A stretch of 5,746 bases of DNA from Acidobacteriota bacterium. Lineage in GTDB: Bacteria > Acidobacteriota > Terriglobia > Terriglobales > Acidobacteriaceae. Below the pieces are notes generated by a model. That model saw only the letters and a list, made by a program, of their open reading frames with translations, was not told where the DNA came from and ran no database searches. The stretch covers positions 1-5,746 of the forward strand of contig JAJXUS010000156.1 of NCBI GenBank assembly GCA_021782675.1. The letters run 5' to 3'. Shown here in pieces: positions 3,817 to 5,746 of the stretch. Position numbers and translations under genes: made by a program. Each line of letters opens with the position of its first letter. Position 1 is the stretch's first letter.

Positions 3817-5746
3817 ATGGCTACGGCGCTGCCCGCGAAACCGACCCCGGATGCTGAAAATGCCCATCTGGCGCGGATGTTCGAAGAACTGCTGGCGACC
3901 GTCCGCCTGAATCGTCCATCCGACGATCTCTCCCTGATTCAACGCGCGTACGACTTTTGCCGGAAGCATCATGCCGGGCAACTGCGCGCCTCCGGCGAAC
4001 CGTATGTGCTGCATCCCCTGGCCGTTGCGCTGGTGCTGGCCGAGATGAAGCTGGACGCGACCGCGATCGCAGCCGGCCTGCTGCACGATGCGGTCGAAGA
4101 TACGCCGGTCACCAGCCGCGAAATTGCCGAGACCTTCGGCCAGCAGGTGGCGCACATTGTTGAGGGCGTCACCAAGATTGATAAGATTCAGTTCGCCAAC
4201 CGGGAAGACCGCCAGGCGGAAAACGTCCGCAAGATGCTGCTGGCCATGGTGTCCGATGTGCGCGTGGTGCTGATTAAGCTGGCCGACCGCCTGCACAATA
4301 TGCGAACGCTGCAACACCTGGCATTGGACCGCCAGCAGGCCATCGCGCGCGAGACGCTCGATATCTACGCCCCGCTGGCGCACCGGCTGGGCATGGGCAA
4401 ACTGCGCAGTGAGCTTGAGGATCTCGCCTTCCAATATGTTGATCCGGTCGGGCATGACCAGGTGAGCAGCGCGGTCGAAGCCCATCGCGTGGAGGGCGAA
4501 GAATACCTGCGCAACATTGAGCGGTTGCTGAATGAGAAGCTCGCCGAGAACAACATTCAGGCCCGCGTGGACTGGCGCATCAAGCGAGTGTTTTCGATCT
4601 ATCAGAAGCTGCAGCGCCAGCGCATCACGGTCGATCAGGTGTATGACCTGCTGGCCATTCGCGTCATCACGCAGTCCGTGCAGGACTGCTATGCGATCTT
4701 CGGCCTGATCCACAGCATCTGGCGGCCGGTGCCGGGACGCATTAAAGACTTTATCGCCATGCCGCGGCCCAACCTCTACCAGTCGCTGCATACGACGGTG
4801 ATGGGCGAAGGCGGCCATCAGTTTGAAGTGCAGATACGCACGGAAGAGATGCACCGCGTCGCTGAGGAAGGGATTGCGGCGCACTGGAAGTACAAGGCCG
4901 GCGGTTCTCCTGTAAACGCGAAAGACGAGCAGCGCCTCGCCTGGGTGCGGCAGATTGTCGAGTGGCAGCGCGACATGACCGACCCGAACGAATTTTTGTC
5001 GACGCTGAAGATCGACCTTTACCCGGAAGAGGTCTACACCTTTACGCCGAAGGGCAAGGTGGTCGTACTGCCGAAGGAAGCCACGCCGGTCGACTTTGCC
5101 TACACCATCCACACGGAGGTGGGAAACACCTGCACCGGCGCCAAGGTGAATGGCCGCATGGTGCCGCTGAAGACGCGGCTGCGCAATGGGGACATCGTCG
5201 AAATCCTGACGCAGACCGGGCACACCCCCAGCCGCGACTGGCTGACCTTTGTCCGCAGCTCGCGCGCGCGCAATAAGATCAAGCACTGGCTCAACGAGCA
5301 TCAGCGCGAGCGGGCCATTGAGATTGGCCGCAAACTGCTGGAGCGCGAAGCCCGAAAATACAAGATCCCGATGGCGCAGCTCACCGAGGCAAACTACGCC
5401 CGCGTCGCGGCCGATAACGGCCTGTCCAGCCCTGTCGATCTGCTGGCCGGCATCGGATTCGGAAAGTTTTCGGCACGCCAGACGCTGAACCGGATGGTGC
5501 CGGGGTCAACCAGCGTGCAGGTCCCGGAGACCGAGGCCGCGCATTCCTCCATGTCGGAGACGGTGCGCCGCGTCTTCTTTGCCAAGGGGTCGGACTCACT
5601 TACGGTAGAGGGCCAGAACGATCTGCTGGTCTATCGCGCCCGCTGCTGCAATCCCATCCGCGGCGAAGAGATCGTGGGCTACGTAACGCGCGGCAAAGGT
5701 GTGGCTGTTCATGCGCGCAGTTGCCCCAATGTCCAGAACCTGAGAT
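3817..5746 (+). CDS. rsh: Bifunctional (p)ppGpp synthetase/hydrolase, RelA/SpoT homologue (3' end outside window)
   Basis: A cytoplasmic stringent-response enzyme that makes (p)ppGpp from ATP and GTP/GDP and also hydrolyses it; 643 codons are visible and the frame is open at the right edge. The HD hydrolase domain (about 38-190) keeps H66, the H90-D91 pair, E94-D95 and D157 (KLADRLHNMRTL), so hydrolysis should be active. The synthetase domain (about 250-360) has the YDLLAIRVI block, GRIKDFIAMPRPNLYQSLHT (307-326) and EVQIRT (337-342). R308-I-K-D311 is the RxKD motif of bifunctional enzymes, not the ExDD of synthetase-only RelA. TGS follows at about 399-463, then a helical region, then the zinc-finger/RIS domain with C610-C611 and C636; the ACT domain is missing only because of the window edge. 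The ATG at 3817 is chosen because the frame has no ATG between it and a stop at 3748, and it gives the usual N-terminus. No good ribosome site precedes it: AGG ends one base before the ATG. Confidence 0.97.
   Translation, partial: MATALPAKPTPDAENAHLARMFEELLATVRLNRPSDDLSLIQRAYDFCRKHHAGQLRASGEPYVLHPLAVALVLAEMKLDATAIAAGLLHDAVEDTPVTSREIAETFGQQVAHIVEGVTKIDKIQFANREDRQAENVRKMLLAMVSDVRVVLIKLADRLHNMRTLQHLALDRQQAIARETLDIYAPLAHRLGMGKLRSELEDLAFQYVDPVGHDQVSSAVEAHRVEGEEYLRNIERLLNEKLAENNIQARVDWRIKRVFSIYQKLQRQRITVDQVYDLLAIRVITQSVQDCYAIFGLIHSIWRPVPGRIKDFIAMPRPNLYQSLHTTVMGEGGHQFEVQIRTEEMHRVAEEGIAAHWKYKAGGSPVNAKDEQRLAWVRQIVEWQRDMTDPNEFLSTLKIDLYPEEVYTFTPKGKVVVLPKEATPVDFAYTIHTEVGNTCTGAKVNGRMVPLKTRLRNGDIVEILTQTGHTPSRDWLTFVRSSRARNKIKHWLNEHQRERAIEIGRKLLEREARKYKIPMAQLTEANYARVAADNGLSSPVDLLAGIGFGKFSARQTLNRMVPGSTSVQVPETEAAHSSMSETVRRVFFAKGSDSLTVEGQNDLLVYRARCCNPIRGEEIVGYVTRGKGVAVHARSCPNVQNLR

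Noticed and set aside
3811..5301. Long minus-strand open frame (496 codons)
   Set aside because: It lies entirely opposite the RSH gene, whose translated domains are unmistakable. It has no family character and is a by-product of GC-rich codon use.

Overview
The window looks like a chromosomal segment of an acidobacterium, probably of the Acidobacteriaceae/Terriglobia type. This is inferred from the GC-rich coding sequence, the style of the PBP4-type carboxypeptidase, a DUF6526 protein next to a single-haem cytochrome, and many short A-rich-linked palindromes of the GCAGATTCCC…GGGAATGACA kind between genes. All five recognisable genes lie on the + strand. No tRNA, rRNA, transposase or CRISPR array was seen.

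Layout. (1) 35-1696: a class C penicillin-binding protein (DacB/PBP4, peptidase family S13). Its reading frame runs open to the left edge. The first ~50 codons do not look like a PBP signal peptide; they resemble the C-terminus of an AIPR (abortive phage infection) protein, so the left end may be a gene chimera. (2) 1697-2381: a 685-base gene-free stretch with five copies of a palindromic repeat, three of them in a 62-bp tandem array and two inverted. (3) 2382-3575: a tightly packed trio, each gene overlapping the next by a few bases: a DUF6526 membrane-anchored protein, a c-type cytochrome with a lipoprotein-like signal, and a small four-helix membrane protein. (4) 3576-3816: a second spacer with two good repeat copies and one decayed copy, again about 63 bp apart. 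(5) 3817-right edge: a bifunctional RelA/SpoT-homologue (p)ppGpp synthetase/hydrolase with HD, synthetase, TGS and the start of the zinc-finger/RIS region; the ACT domain lies beyond the window.

How it fits together. DacB trims or cleaves peptidoglycan peptides in the periplasm. The trio is probably one translationally coupled envelope unit with a redox component, of unknown role. RSH sets (p)ppGpp levels. Nothing ties these three blocks into one pathway. The items most worth following up are the possible AIPR-DacB fusion, the coupled DUF6526-cytochrome-membrane trio, and the repeat family, in which one copy carries a paired stem change that suggests the hairpin itself is maintained.
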